From assembly GCF_900143095.1 (NCBI RefSeq), contig NZ_FRDA01000019.1:31140-73951 (forward strand): a stretch of DNA of 42,812 nucleotides, read 5' to 3'. A model generated the notes under the pieces. The model searched no databases, was not told where the DNA came from, and saw only the letters and a list, made by a program, of their open reading frames with translations. The first letter of the stretch is position 1. Each line of letters starts with the position of its first letter. Source of the DNA: Pseudomonas asturiensis. GTDB lineage: Bacteria; Pseudomonadota; Gammaproteobacteria; Pseudomonadales; Pseudomonadaceae. Positions 1-7,645 of this stretch are shown here, piece by piece. A program made the position numbers and the translations under genes.

Positions 1-102
1 GCAGGGCACTTATCCTGGTGGGAGCGGACTTGTCCGCGAATACGGTGCTCCAGTCGCTGAATATTTATCGGATGTACGAGCCCCTTCGCGAGCAAGCTCC
101 CG
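1..102. repeat. REPIN-like doublet of two inverted REP sequences
   Basis: Two REP units face each other: GGTGGGAGCGGACTTGTCCG at about 17-36 and CCCTTCGCGAGCAAGCTCCC at about 82-101, separated by a short spacer. Bases 1-96 match the reverse complement of about 40060-40155 almost throughout, including the spacer and roughly 16 bp outside the first REP. The element lies just beyond the 3' end of the PAS gene, a typical REP location. It may extend past the left edge of the window. Confidence 0.8.
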
Positions 103-151
103 TAAAAATCATGCGTTGACGGGGTACTTGATAAAGCAAACAGGCAAGGCC

Positions 152-631
152 TCAGCCCTGCCCGCCAGACAGCTTCTGCAACTGGGTGTTGGCTGCCTGC
201 AATTGATGACGGTTGGTCGCCACGTCCGTAACGTCATAGACCACCAGGCACACGTGGCTGATCTCTCCCGTGGTCGAGCGCAGCGGGAACAGCGTGGTGT
301 TCTGGTACATGAATTCTTCCTGCCCGGTGATGGGCTGGTAGTTCTTGAACCGCACCAGATAAGGCCGCTGCTCCCAGATGGTGAACGCTGGCGTGCCCAG
401 GGTCACGACGTTGTCGATCTTCTTGCTGAACCACGGCTGGTTCACCTCGGGGAACAGCTCGAAGAAGGTCTTGCCGATGGCCACGTAAGGCACAACGCCT
501 GAGCGGTTCTCCATGAAGGTGTTCCAGACCGACACCTGGTAGTTGAGGTCGAGCACCACGATGCCCACGTCGATGTTTTGCGTGACGGCCAGCAACCAAT
601 GCAGCTCGTTGATTTCGATAGCGTTGCTCAT
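152..631 (-). CDS. small PAS-domain protein
   Basis: This 159-aa protein is essentially one PAS fold. Its N-terminal part reads as a PAS core (VVLDLNYQVSVWNTF, then a GKTFFELFP segment) and the later part carries a PAC-like segment with VVYDVTDV. There is no signal peptide, membrane segment, kinase, GGDEF/EAL or output domain, so it is probably a cytoplasmic sensor or adaptor acting through a partner. The ATG start lies 4 bp after the stop of the response-regulator gene upstream, so the two are probably translated from one transcript and work together. The ligand is unknown. A short C-terminal helix (HQLQAANTQLQKL) could mediate dimerisation or contact with the regulator. Function beyond PAS sensing cannot be assigned. 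Confidence 0.85.
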   Translation of the reverse strand: MSNAIEINELHWLLAVTQNIDVGIVVLDLNYQVSVWNTFMENRSGVVPYVAIGKTFFELFPEVNQPWFSKKIDNVVTLGTPAFTIWEQRPYLVRFKNYQPITGQEEFMYQNTTLFPLRSTTGEISHVCLVVYDVTDVATNRHQLQAANTQLQKLSGGQG

Positions 632-635
632 GGGG

Positions 636-1643
636 TCAGCTCATCAGGTAGGCAAGTTTTTTGGTCAGCAGATCGACCGAGTCTTCGGTGAACAGCATCA
701 GCAGATCAAAGTGAATGTTGTGGCCTTCCAGGCTGTAGCTGATTTCCACCGCCAGGGTCTTTTTCCAGCGCTGACGATTGATGCGGATCAGCTCGTCAAT
801 GCCGCCCTGGGCGCCCAGCAATTGTGGATGGCCCTGAGAAAAGGCAATGTCGATCTGCTCGGCAATGCCGCTCAGGCAGGCACCGATCAGGATCGTGGAC
901 AGGTCCAGGAGCATCTCCATGTCGGAGGAGTCAGGGGAATTGCCGCCCATGAGCTTCGACACGCCGGAAATTTCCGAGTCATGAAAGATCAACAGCGCTT
1001 CGCCGGCGATTCCGCCACCGATATAGCCCTGGCAGACCGCCGTCAGACGCTGGTCACTGTGTGCGTCGGCCAGCGCCATATGCAACTCGCCCACTTCGAG
1101 CATATTCACGTTGGGCACCGGCAGTTGCACGAACACCCCCAGCACCTTGGCCAGCAGGGCGGCGGCGCGGCCCATGGCCACGTTCACGGTTTCGCGGAAC
1201 GCATCCTGGAAACTGATGATCCCCTGTCCCGGTACCTGAGGTGTGGCAACCGCGACAGGCAAGGCCGAAGGCTTGCCCAGCAGGCCCAGACGCTCGAGGG
1301 TGCTTTTGAGCTCGTCCGGGTCGGCGGGCTTTTTCAGAAACGCCAGCGCACCCAGCTCCATGACGCGTCGGACAGCTTCGTCCTGCACGTCGCCGGAGAC
1401 CACGATGACCTGGGTATCCAGTTGCTCGTCACGAATGGCGGCCAGTGTCTGGTAGCCATCCATAACCGGCATGGTCAAATCCAGCAGCACGACCTTGCCC
1501 AGACCGCTGCGAATCGCTTCCAGGCCCTCCTGGCCCTGTGTGGCCATCGTCACCGAAACATCCCAGTCGGGGGGCAACGCCCGCATCAACTGTTTGCGCG
1601 CCATGTTGGAGTCGTCGCATATCAATAGCGCAAGAGTGGACAT
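636..1643 (-). CDS. response regulator: REC domain fused to CheC/CheX-like domain
   Basis: The protein has 335 aa from the ATG at 1643. Residues 1-120 form a receiver domain with the acidic pair D10/D11, the phospho-acceptor D55 (LLDLTMP), S83 and a KKP motif at 104-106. The C-terminal part (about 155-325) resembles the CheC/CheX phosphatase fold, with the segment SDMEMLLDLSTILIGACLSG. REC-CheC proteins are known to act on CheY-type phosphorylation or as chemotaxis-linked adaptors; which applies here cannot be seen. I chose the internal ATG because the REC fold begins directly with STLALLICDDS, whereas an upstream extension would add 16 unrelated residues. It forms an operon with the small PAS gene downstream; no histidine kinase is nearby. 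Confidence 0.85.
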   Translation of the reverse strand: MSTLALLICDDSNMARKQLMRALPPDWDVSVTMATQGQEGLEAIRSGLGKVVLLDLTMPVMDGYQTLAAIRDEQLDTQVIVVSGDVQDEAVRRVMELGALAFLKKPADPDELKSTLERLGLLGKPSALPVAVATPQVPGQGIISFQDAFRETVNVAMGRAAALLAKVLGVFVQLPVPNVNMLEVGELHMALADAHSDQRLTAVCQGYIGGGIAGEALLIFHDSEISGVSKLMGGNSPDSSDMEMLLDLSTILIGACLSGIAEQIDIAFSQGHPQLLGAQGGIDELIRINRQRWKKTLAVEISYSLEGHNIHFDLLMLFTEDSVDLLTKKLAYLMS

Positions 1644-1941
1644 CGTGTAGTTCTCACTGCAAAAAATCAGGCTGCCAGAGGCAGATAGCATGGGTACGGT
1701 AACAGGGCTGCGACAGCCACGCGTCAGGTCCCGGCAACTTCAGTCACGACAAACACATATCATATTGACATCACTCCTGCCACTTTCCGACGCCGTCGGC
1801 GGGTGTGCCGCTGGCCTGTTCATACTAGAAGAGTTTCATAGGCCGTCACGTATTGAAATCGATCGTTGCCGGCATTGGCCATTGACCGGCCTGGTGTATT
1901 TCTTTTTCAGGCGGCTACCGCTGCACGTGCAATAGGCCTAT

Positions 1942-1970
1942 TATCAAGTGATAGATTTATAGATGATCAT
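1942..1970. promoter_or_regulatory. palindromic operator-like sites upstream of the Xre/RES pair
   Basis: The AT-rich stretch 20-50 bp before the antitoxin start holds a TATCA-AG-TGATA inverted repeat (1942-1953) and a perfect ATGATCAT palindrome (1963-1970). Xre antitoxins of RES modules are known to repress their own promoter, so these are plausible operators. No clear -35/-10 pair could be assigned. The rest of 1644-1941 shows no gene and must carry the divergent promoters. Confidence 0.4.
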
Positions 1971-1989
1971 TCGATAGTAGAGGTGTGCC

Positions 1990-2439
1990 ATGTCTCTCGC
2001 CATCCGCGATTACCACCCGGCGACGATACAGAAGCAGGATTTCTGGCAGTTACTGGGCATTCCGCCCCGTGGCGACCGCCTGTATTCGGCGCTGCGCAAC
2101 GGCTTGCCGTATGAAATATTCGAGCGGCTTGCGCAGTACACCGACTTGAACCGCTCGACCCTGGCCGAGCACCTGGGGATTGCCCCCGCGACCCTGCAGC
2201 GTCGTTTGAAGGTGCGCCAGTTCAATGCCGAAGAAAGCGATCGCCTGTTTCGCCTGGCAGCGGTCTACAAGGCGACACTGGACCTGTTCGAGGACGACGC
2301 CGAAGCCACCCGCCGCTGGCTGGCCAACCCGGTATACGGCCTTGGCAATCGTCGTCCGCTGGAAATGCTCGCCACGTCCGCCGAAGCGCAGGCGGTGCTG
2401 GACCTGATCGGTCGGCTTGAGCACGGGGTCGTGGCTTGA
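1990..2439 (+). CDS. Xre/MbcA/ParS-family antitoxin (DUF2384)
   Basis: This 149-aa protein is the antitoxin of a type II RES/Xre module. Residues about 40-80 form a Xre-like helix-turn-helix (YEIFERLAQYTDLNRSTLAE, then APATLQRRL). The C-terminal part (about 85-145) is the MbcA/ParS/Xre toxin-binding region, with a FEDDAEATRRWL segment followed by NPVYGLGNRRPLEML. In this family the protein blocks the RES toxin active site and represses its own operon. The toxin gene overlaps its stop codon by 4 bp, the usual coupling of such pairs. Palindromes in the 50 bp upstream may be its operators. Family assignment is firm; autoregulation is inferred from relatives. Confidence 0.92.
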   Translation: MSLAIRDYHPATIQKQDFWQLLGIPPRGDRLYSALRNGLPYEIFERLAQYTDLNRSTLAEHLGIAPATLQRRLKVRQFNAEESDRLFRLAAVYKATLDLFEDDAEATRRWLANPVYGLGNRRPLEMLATSAEAQAVLDLIGRLEHGVVA

Positions 2440-2897
2440 TCCCTGTCTATCGTCTGGTCAAGCGCAAGTGGCTGGCCCAGGCATTCGACGGGGAAGGCGC
2501 CAAGCTCTACGGTGGGCGCTGGAACAGCAAAGGCAACGCCTGTGTGTACTGCGCCGGCAGTGAATCACTGGCGTTGCTGGAAGTACTGGTTCATCTGGGC
2601 AATGCGGCGGTGGCCCAGCATTACGCCATGCTCGAACTGCAGATCGCCGAAGAGCACATCCTCAACGCCCGCCCTGACACCTTGCCGCCCGATTGGCGCG
2701 AAGAACCCGCCCCACCGGCCACCGCCTCCTTCGGCGATGCCTGGCTGTTGTCCGGTCAAAGCCTGGCACTGGCCGTGCCCAGCGTAATCATCCCGCGCGA
2801 ATCCAACTACCTGCTGAACGTGCGGCACACCGCCTTCAAAGCAGCCGTAGCGACGGCACGCGAGCTGGAGTTTGTCGTGGATGCGCGCCTGCTATAA
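2436..2897 (+). CDS. RES-domain toxin (NAD+-depleting)
   Basis: This 153-aa protein matches the RES family, whose characterised members degrade NAD+ and stop growth when free of antitoxin. The three name-giving residues are visible: R in the YRL and GGRW segments (GGRW at 26-29), E at about 49 in ALLEVLVHL, and the Ser-rich AGSESL stretch after VYCA. Length fits the family. Translation appears to start at a TTG inside the antitoxin's last codons (TTGA overlap, 2436-2439), which would keep toxin synthesis coupled and weak. It is complete, with no frameshift. The gene ends facing bcsC; AT-rich palindromic sequence separates the two convergent genes. Confidence 0.92.
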   Translation: MIPVYRLVKRKWLAQAFDGEGAKLYGGRWNSKGNACVYCAGSESLALLEVLVHLGNAAVAQHYAMLELQIAEEHILNARPDTLPPDWREEPAPPATASFGDAWLLSGQSLALAVPSVIIPRESNYLLNVRHTAFKAAVATARELEFVVDARLL

Positions 2898-2914
2898 ATT
2901 ACAGGCCATTCCTA

Positions 2915-2942
2915 TAGCTATATAGCTAGCTTTTTATATAGC
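2915..2942. terminator. AT-rich palindrome between convergent res and bcsC, possible terminator
   Basis: A perfect 14-bp palindrome TAGCTATATAGCTA (2915-2928) is followed on the plus strand by GCTTTTT. An alternative hairpin pairs GCTATATA (2917-2924) with TATATAGC (2935-2942). It sits between two convergent stop codons, so a weak terminator for the toxin gene is likely. The low GC of the stem makes efficiency uncertain. Confidence 0.4.
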
Positions 2943-2963
2943 CAAAAAATCTGGCCAAACGCA

Positions 2964-5900
2964 TCAGCGCCTGTCCGCATAAGGCGTGACGGGCTCGATG
3001 GGCATGGGCAGGCTGCCGCGCCACAGGTCGAAGGTGTAACGCAGGTACAGCACGGCGCGGCTGGGTGCATAGCCTTCGCTGTGCTGCCAGGTCACACCGG
3101 AGCCGACCACCCAGTGGTCCGACAAGCGCCGCTCCAGCAAGCCGCGAAGCCCCACGCTGACGCCGGTACTGCTGCTGGCCGCGGTGGTCAGGGTGGTGGT
3201 GTCATCAATGTCCTGCCCGGCGGCCGCTGCGCTGGCGAAGTATTTTCCGGCCGGGCCGTCCAGCGGGTAGAGGTCGCTGCTGTCGCTTTTGGAGAACGAC
3301 CAGCCCAATGAGCTTTCCAGTTGCACGGACCAGTCCGCCGTCCTCCAGGCGTAACTGAACGGTACGCCGATCGAGTAATACTGCTGGGGGCTGTAATACC
3401 CGCCCTGACCCAGGGTGTATTCGCTCAGGTCCTTGTCGTAACTCCAGTACATCAGCGTCAGGCCTGTGCGCATGCGCTCATCGGCGCGTTCGACCAGGCG
3501 GTAGTAATAACCGCCCATGGCGCTGCGCCGCTGGTTGTCGACCACATTACGGCCCACCAGCCAGTGCTGGCCAAGGCTGGCCCAGACGCCATCGACACCG
3601 CCTTCATCGTGGCTCAGGCTCAAGGTCAGACCATTGCTGGTCACGCCGCCCCAGCGTATGCCGGTGACAGGATCGACGGCACCGGCGTAGGACACCACCG
3701 AATTGCTCATGGGCCTGCGCGACGCCGTCAGCGTCCAGCCGATGGATTTCCAGTCGCTGCTGTAACCGATGCCGCCCAGCCAGTTGCCCACCTCGAAGCC
3801 TTCCGGGGTATGGCCCAGATCGACGTTCCACTGCTCGTTCTTCCAGCCTGCGGCAAGGCTGGGTCCGCTGATGCTTTGGGAACGGCTGCGACAGCCATTG
3901 GCGAGGGCTGCGCCAGTGGTACGGTCGCGCAACTGCACGGCACAGGTGCCGAAACGCTCGCGGTGCAGGCCATCGGCATCGGTGTCGAAATCACTGACCT
4001 GCAGGTCTACCTGCTCGGCCTGCACAAAGCCCTGCCCCTGCGCCACGGGGGCGTCAAGACGCAGGATCGTGGTCTGGGTGGTGAGATCGGAAATGCCGGG
4101 CGAGGTGTTGTCCGTGCGCCAGGCGAAGTCGCGGTAGAGATTGAGCGTCGGGTTTTGCGCCTGATACAGCTGCTCCACGTCTGCGCGAATGCTGCGCGGC
4201 AGCCAGTCATCGCTGTCGGTGGGACGGCTGGCCTGGGTCATCGCGCCGTCATCACGAACGCCAGGATCGGCTCCCGTGGAACGGGATGCCGTCAAACCGG
4301 CTGCCGCCATGCTGCTGGCGTAATGATCCAGCGCCTGCTGCGGGTGATCCCTGGCAATCAGGCGGGCAGCGTCACGGTAAATCAGGGGATCGCGCTGCGG
4401 GGTTTTCAACAACTCAGTGAACAGGGCATTGGCCTTGTCGGTATCCCCGGTCGCCGCCCAGGCATTGGCCAGACGACGCTGCTGTCCCGGCACCAGAGGC
4501 TGTTTCGGCGCAAAACGCTGCAAGGCCTGACGCGCCTGAGGCCCTCGTCCTGTGGCGACCAGCGCTTCAATCAGCCCGATCTGCGCTTCGGTATTGCCCG
4601 GCTCGCGCTTGAGCACTGCGCGGTAGCCGCTCTCAGCCTGACGCTGATCGCCGCGTTGTGCGGCCCAATCAGCGACCGTGCCCAGGTCCTCGAGCGTCGG
4701 GTCGCGCATCAACAGCGCGATGGCGGCCGGCTCCTCCCCGCGCGCCCTCAACCTGTCGGCTTCGGCAAGCAATTGACGACGTTTGATCCGCCCCGCCAGC
4801 TCGCGCATGTTGTCGGTCCAGGCGGCAGCAGGGATCTGGCCCAGCGTCTTCAGCACGTCGGCATCACGTCCGGCGCTTGCCAGAAACAGCCCATGGGCAT
4901 AGCGCGCCTGAGGGTCGCGGCCTTGCCTGGCCAATAACACGACGAACGCATCGTCCGCTTCGCGAGGCCGGCCGAGCATCACCTCAGCATTGGCCAGGCG
5001 GTAGGTGAGCCAGGGATTATCGGCATCCAGCGCACGAATCTTCTGCAGCAGCACGACCAGTTGTGGCCAGTCGGCGCGCTGCTCGGCCGCATCGGCCTGC
5101 AGGTTGAGGCGCTCAAGCTCGAGACTGCGGCGCAGGCCAGCGAACGCTGCCTGATTGCTCATGGGCAGGCTGTCGAGAAAGGCTTCAGCGCGGTCACTGG
5201 ATTGGCGTTGATACAGCCGCACAAGGGCACGAACGACGCTGCCACTCGCAGGCTCGACCTTGCGGGCCTTGAGCAACAGGGCTTCGGCCTGAATATCGTC
5301 GTGCTCGGCCTGGGCCACATCAGCCAGACCTATCAAGGCAGCGGCGTTGTCCGGGCGCAGCGTGCGGGCTTGCTGATAACCCTGGCGCGCGGCCGTGTAG
5401 TCCTGACGCAGCAGGGCCTGATCGGCTTTTTGCAGGATCATCCAGTTGCGCGTGGCAGCCTGCAGGTCCTGCCATTTGCTGATGTAGTCGGTGTCCTGTT
5501 CCTTGGCCAGAGCCTGGGTGAACGCGTCGAAAGCAGCCGGGTATTTGTCCTGACGCATCAGCGCCGTTCCCAGCGCGCCGTACAAGGCAGGCTCCTGCGG
5601 GTAGCCTTTCAAGGCTCGCCGCAACAACGCTTCGGCACCGGCACTGTCCCGGTTCTGATCGAGCATCGAACGTGCCCTGACGCCCGCCTGCCAGGCCGGG
5701 TCGGCAAGCAACTGGCGCTGTTTGGCGAGCAGCGCAGACGCCTCGGCGGCATACGGCGAATAGGGGTAAACCTGCACGAACGTCTGCCAGGCCCGGACCG
5801 ATTCGGGGCCGACCGGCAGCTTCACCAGGTAGTTGTATTCCCGCTCCGCAGCGTTGGTGCTGGCCTGTGGATCGGCCGCCAGCTGGTGCAGTATGGCCAG

Positions 5901-6533
5901 CGCTTCGTCATTGCGATTTTCGGCGAAATACAGGCCTACCCGTAGTTGCCCAAGTGTGGCGTTGCCCGGGTAGGCCTGATCGAGCAGCCGCAACTGCTCG
6001 ATCACGACCGTGCGCTGACCGGGAACCCGACTGCGGGCCGACAGGTACTCCAGCGCCGACGCCAGGTCGGCAGGCTCCTGGCCGAACAGTTGCTCGAACG
6101 CAGCCGTGGCTTCTTCGAAACGCCCGGCCGCGGCCAGCAAGCGTGCCTGTTGCAACTGACGTACGCCGTCAGGGGTCTTGAGCCGGACCAGGGCCTGAGC
6201 CTGACGCAACGCCACCGATCCCGGCGCCACAGCCTGCAGGCGAGCCAACAATCGGTCGAGGCGCACCTGCCGATGGTTGTCCTGCGGCTCGGCCAATACC
6301 TGACGAATCTCGCCCACCAGCACCTGGGGATGATCCGGCGCGATCAATTCCAGACGCGCCAGCGAATCGCGGACCAGGTCTTCGCGGTACAAGGCTTCGC
6401 CCACACGCATCTGCTGCAGCAACCACTGTTGCTGATCCTGCGCCGCCGGTGGCGCGGCACTGGCCGCGACCGGCGTGCAGAGGCAGCCCAACAGCAGCGC
6501 GCCCGGCCATTTGAGCCTGTTTTTCACTGGCAT
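2964..6533 (-). CDS. bcsC: BcsC, cellulose export outer-membrane protein (TPR plus beta-barrel)
   Basis: BcsC carries the nascent cellulose chain across the periplasm and outer membrane. The 1189-aa product starts with a signal peptide (positively charged n-region, hydrophobic core, then PVAASA). It continues with a long stretch of TPR-like helical repeats (roughly residues 40-780, many A-x-Y/G-x-x-L pairs) and ends in a barrel domain of about 350 residues rich in alternating aromatic strands and finishing YTFDLW...PYADRR. Size and order match E. coli BcsC. The ATG at 6533 lies within the bcsZ 3' end; another in-frame ATG at 6545 is possible. It is the last gene of the bcs operon. Confidence 0.95.
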   Translation of the reverse strand: MPVKNRLKWPGALLLGCLCTPVAASAAPPAAQDQQQWLLQQMRVGEALYREDLVRDSLARLELIAPDHPQVLVGEIRQVLAEPQDNHRQVRLDRLLARLQAVAPGSVALRQAQALVRLKTPDGVRQLQQARLLAAAGRFEEATAAFEQLFGQEPADLASALEYLSARSRVPGQRTVVIEQLRLLDQAYPGNATLGQLRVGLYFAENRNDEALAILHQLAADPQASTNAAEREYNYLVKLPVGPESVRAWQTFVQVYPYSPYAAEASALLAKQRQLLADPAWQAGVRARSMLDQNRDSAGAEALLRRALKGYPQEPALYGALGTALMRQDKYPAAFDAFTQALAKEQDTDYISKWQDLQAATRNWMILQKADQALLRQDYTAARQGYQQARTLRPDNAAALIGLADVAQAEHDDIQAEALLLKARKVEPASGSVVRALVRLYQRQSSDRAEAFLDSLPMSNQAAFAGLRRSLELERLNLQADAAEQRADWPQLVVLLQKIRALDADNPWLTYRLANAEVMLGRPREADDAFVVLLARQGRDPQARYAHGLFLASAGRDADVLKTLGQIPAAAWTDNMRELAGRIKRRQLLAEADRLRARGEEPAAIALLMRDPTLEDLGTVADWAAQRGDQRQAESGYRAVLKREPGNTEAQIGLIEALVATGRGPQARQALQRFAPKQPLVPGQQRRLANAWAATGDTDKANALFTELLKTPQRDPLIYRDAARLIARDHPQQALDHYASSMAAAGLTASRSTGADPGVRDDGAMTQASRPTDSDDWLPRSIRADVEQLYQAQNPTLNLYRDFAWRTDNTSPGISDLTTQTTILRLDAPVAQGQGFVQAEQVDLQVSDFDTDADGLHRERFGTCAVQLRDRTTGAALANGCRSRSQSISGPSLAAGWKNEQWNVDLGHTPEGFEVGNWLGGIGYSSDWKSIGWTLTASRRPMSNSVVSYAGAVDPVTGIRWGGVTSNGLTLSLSHDEGGVDGVWASLGQHWLVGRNVVDNQRRSAMGGYYYRLVERADERMRTGLTLMYWSYDKDLSEYTLGQGGYYSPQQYYSIGVPFSYAWRTADWSVQLESSLGWSFSKSDSSDLYPLDGPAGKYFASAAAAGQDIDDTTTLTTAASSSTGVSVGLRGLLERRLSDHWVVGSGVTWQHSEGYAPSRAVLYLRYTFDLWRGSLPMPIEPVTPYADRR

Positions 6534-7645
6534 GCCGCCACCCATCCGGGCTGCAGCAGCCCCTTGCTGTCAAAGCGATAACGCTGTTCGTCCCAGCCCT
6601 GACCAAACAGCAGCAGCGACTGGTTGTAATACGCGTCAGCCAGTGGTGGCGCCTGCTTCAAGCGCGCCCGCTGCACGTCCCGCAGCGCGGGATCATCGGC
6701 GAGCAGCGGCAGCAACGCCGCCGAGAAACCTACCGGGCCGATGCCGTGTGTCGCACCACTGAGCGTATCGACTTGCTCGGGCACACCCCCCAATTGCGCA
6801 ATCGCCTGCCGCATGGGTTTGAAATGCGCCATCAGTTCGCCGCGACCTGGCGTCGCCTCATCCAGCATGCCCAGCCAGAGGTAGACGCGAATCGCGTCGT
6901 AACTGCCTTTGGGGCCTGCCGGGTCTGGCGTCCAGCGTTGATCGGTGCGCCACATCAACCAGTCAGGCACCAGTCCCTGAGGCGTCGCTTCCAGCAGCAG
7001 ACGCTGATTGTTGCGCGCCACTTCGGCCCAGATCGGCGCAAGGGACGCGAACCGGGTCAGCAATTGTGGCGGCAGGTAGCTGGGGTTCAGACGCCAGCCT
7101 TCAGGTGATTCGAAGCCCTTGTCGCCCGGCATCAGCATCAGCCCAAGGCCCGGCAGCTTGCGCAACGTCTGCGCAGCGCTGCGCCACAGCAGGTGCTGGC
7201 CGAGGGTTTCGTAGTCGGAGCGCTTCCACAGGCGTCCGGCTTCCAGCAGGCTGTAGGCGATCCACAGATCGGCATCGCTGGCGTTATTGCTGTCCAGCAC
7301 CTGCCAGCGGCCGCTCTGATCGCGGCCCCACTGCCAGGCGGGTAACTGGCGTTCCAGATCGCCGTTGGCCAGGTTGTTGCGGGTCCAGTTCAGCAGTCGT
7401 TCGAAGCTCTGCCGGTCGTTGGCCACCAGCGCGAAAAACAGCGCATAACTCTGCCCTTCCGAGGTCGTGACCTGCTGCTCGGATGAGCCATCGATCACCC
7501 GTCCGTCCTGGCTGACCAGATGCTGACGGTAGCGCTCCCAGGCGGGCCAGTGGCACATGTCCGCCGCTGCCGACAGCACCGGCAGGCTTTGCAGAAGCAC
7601 AGCCGCCAGCCAGGGACCGGCAGCACTGAGCCGATTACGCTTCAT
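6524..7645 (-). CDS. bcsZ: BcsZ, periplasmic endo-1,4-beta-glucanase (GH8)
   Basis: This is a 373-aa secreted family-8 glycoside hydrolase of the cellulose operon, which trims cellulose in the periplasm. It has a signal peptide (charged KRNR, hydrophobic core to LSAAA) followed directly by the mature start ADMCHWPAW. The GH8 signature TTSEGQSYAL places the catalytic acid at E63, and the conserved SDADLWIAY segment (about 123-131) supplies the acidic partner. Length matches E. coli BcsZ. It overlaps bcsB by 11 bp and bcsC by a few bases, so the three are translationally linked. The family assignment is very secure. Confidence 0.96.
   Translation of the reverse strand: MKRNRLSAAGPWLAAVLLQSLPVLSAAADMCHWPAWERYRQHLVSQDGRVIDGSSEQQVTTSEGQSYALFFALVANDRQSFERLLNWTRNNLANGDLERQLPAWQWGRDQSGRWQVLDSNNASDADLWIAYSLLEAGRLWKRSDYETLGQHLLWRSAAQTLRKLPGLGLMLMPGDKGFESPEGWRLNPSYLPPQLLTRFASLAPIWAEVARNNQRLLLEATPQGLVPDWLMWRTDQRWTPDPAGPKGSYDAIRVYLWLGMLDEATPGRGELMAHFKPMRQAIAQLGGVPEQVDTLSGATHGIGPVGFSAALLPLLADDPALRDVQRARLKQAPPLADAYYNQSLLLFGQGWDEQRYRFDSKGLLQPGWVAACQ

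Noticed and set aside
3321..4937. 538-codon plus-strand open frame opposite bcsC
   Set aside because: It is antisense to a convincing BcsC, has low-complexity Arg/Gln/His-rich sequence and no recognisable domain. This is typical of GC-rich shadow frames.
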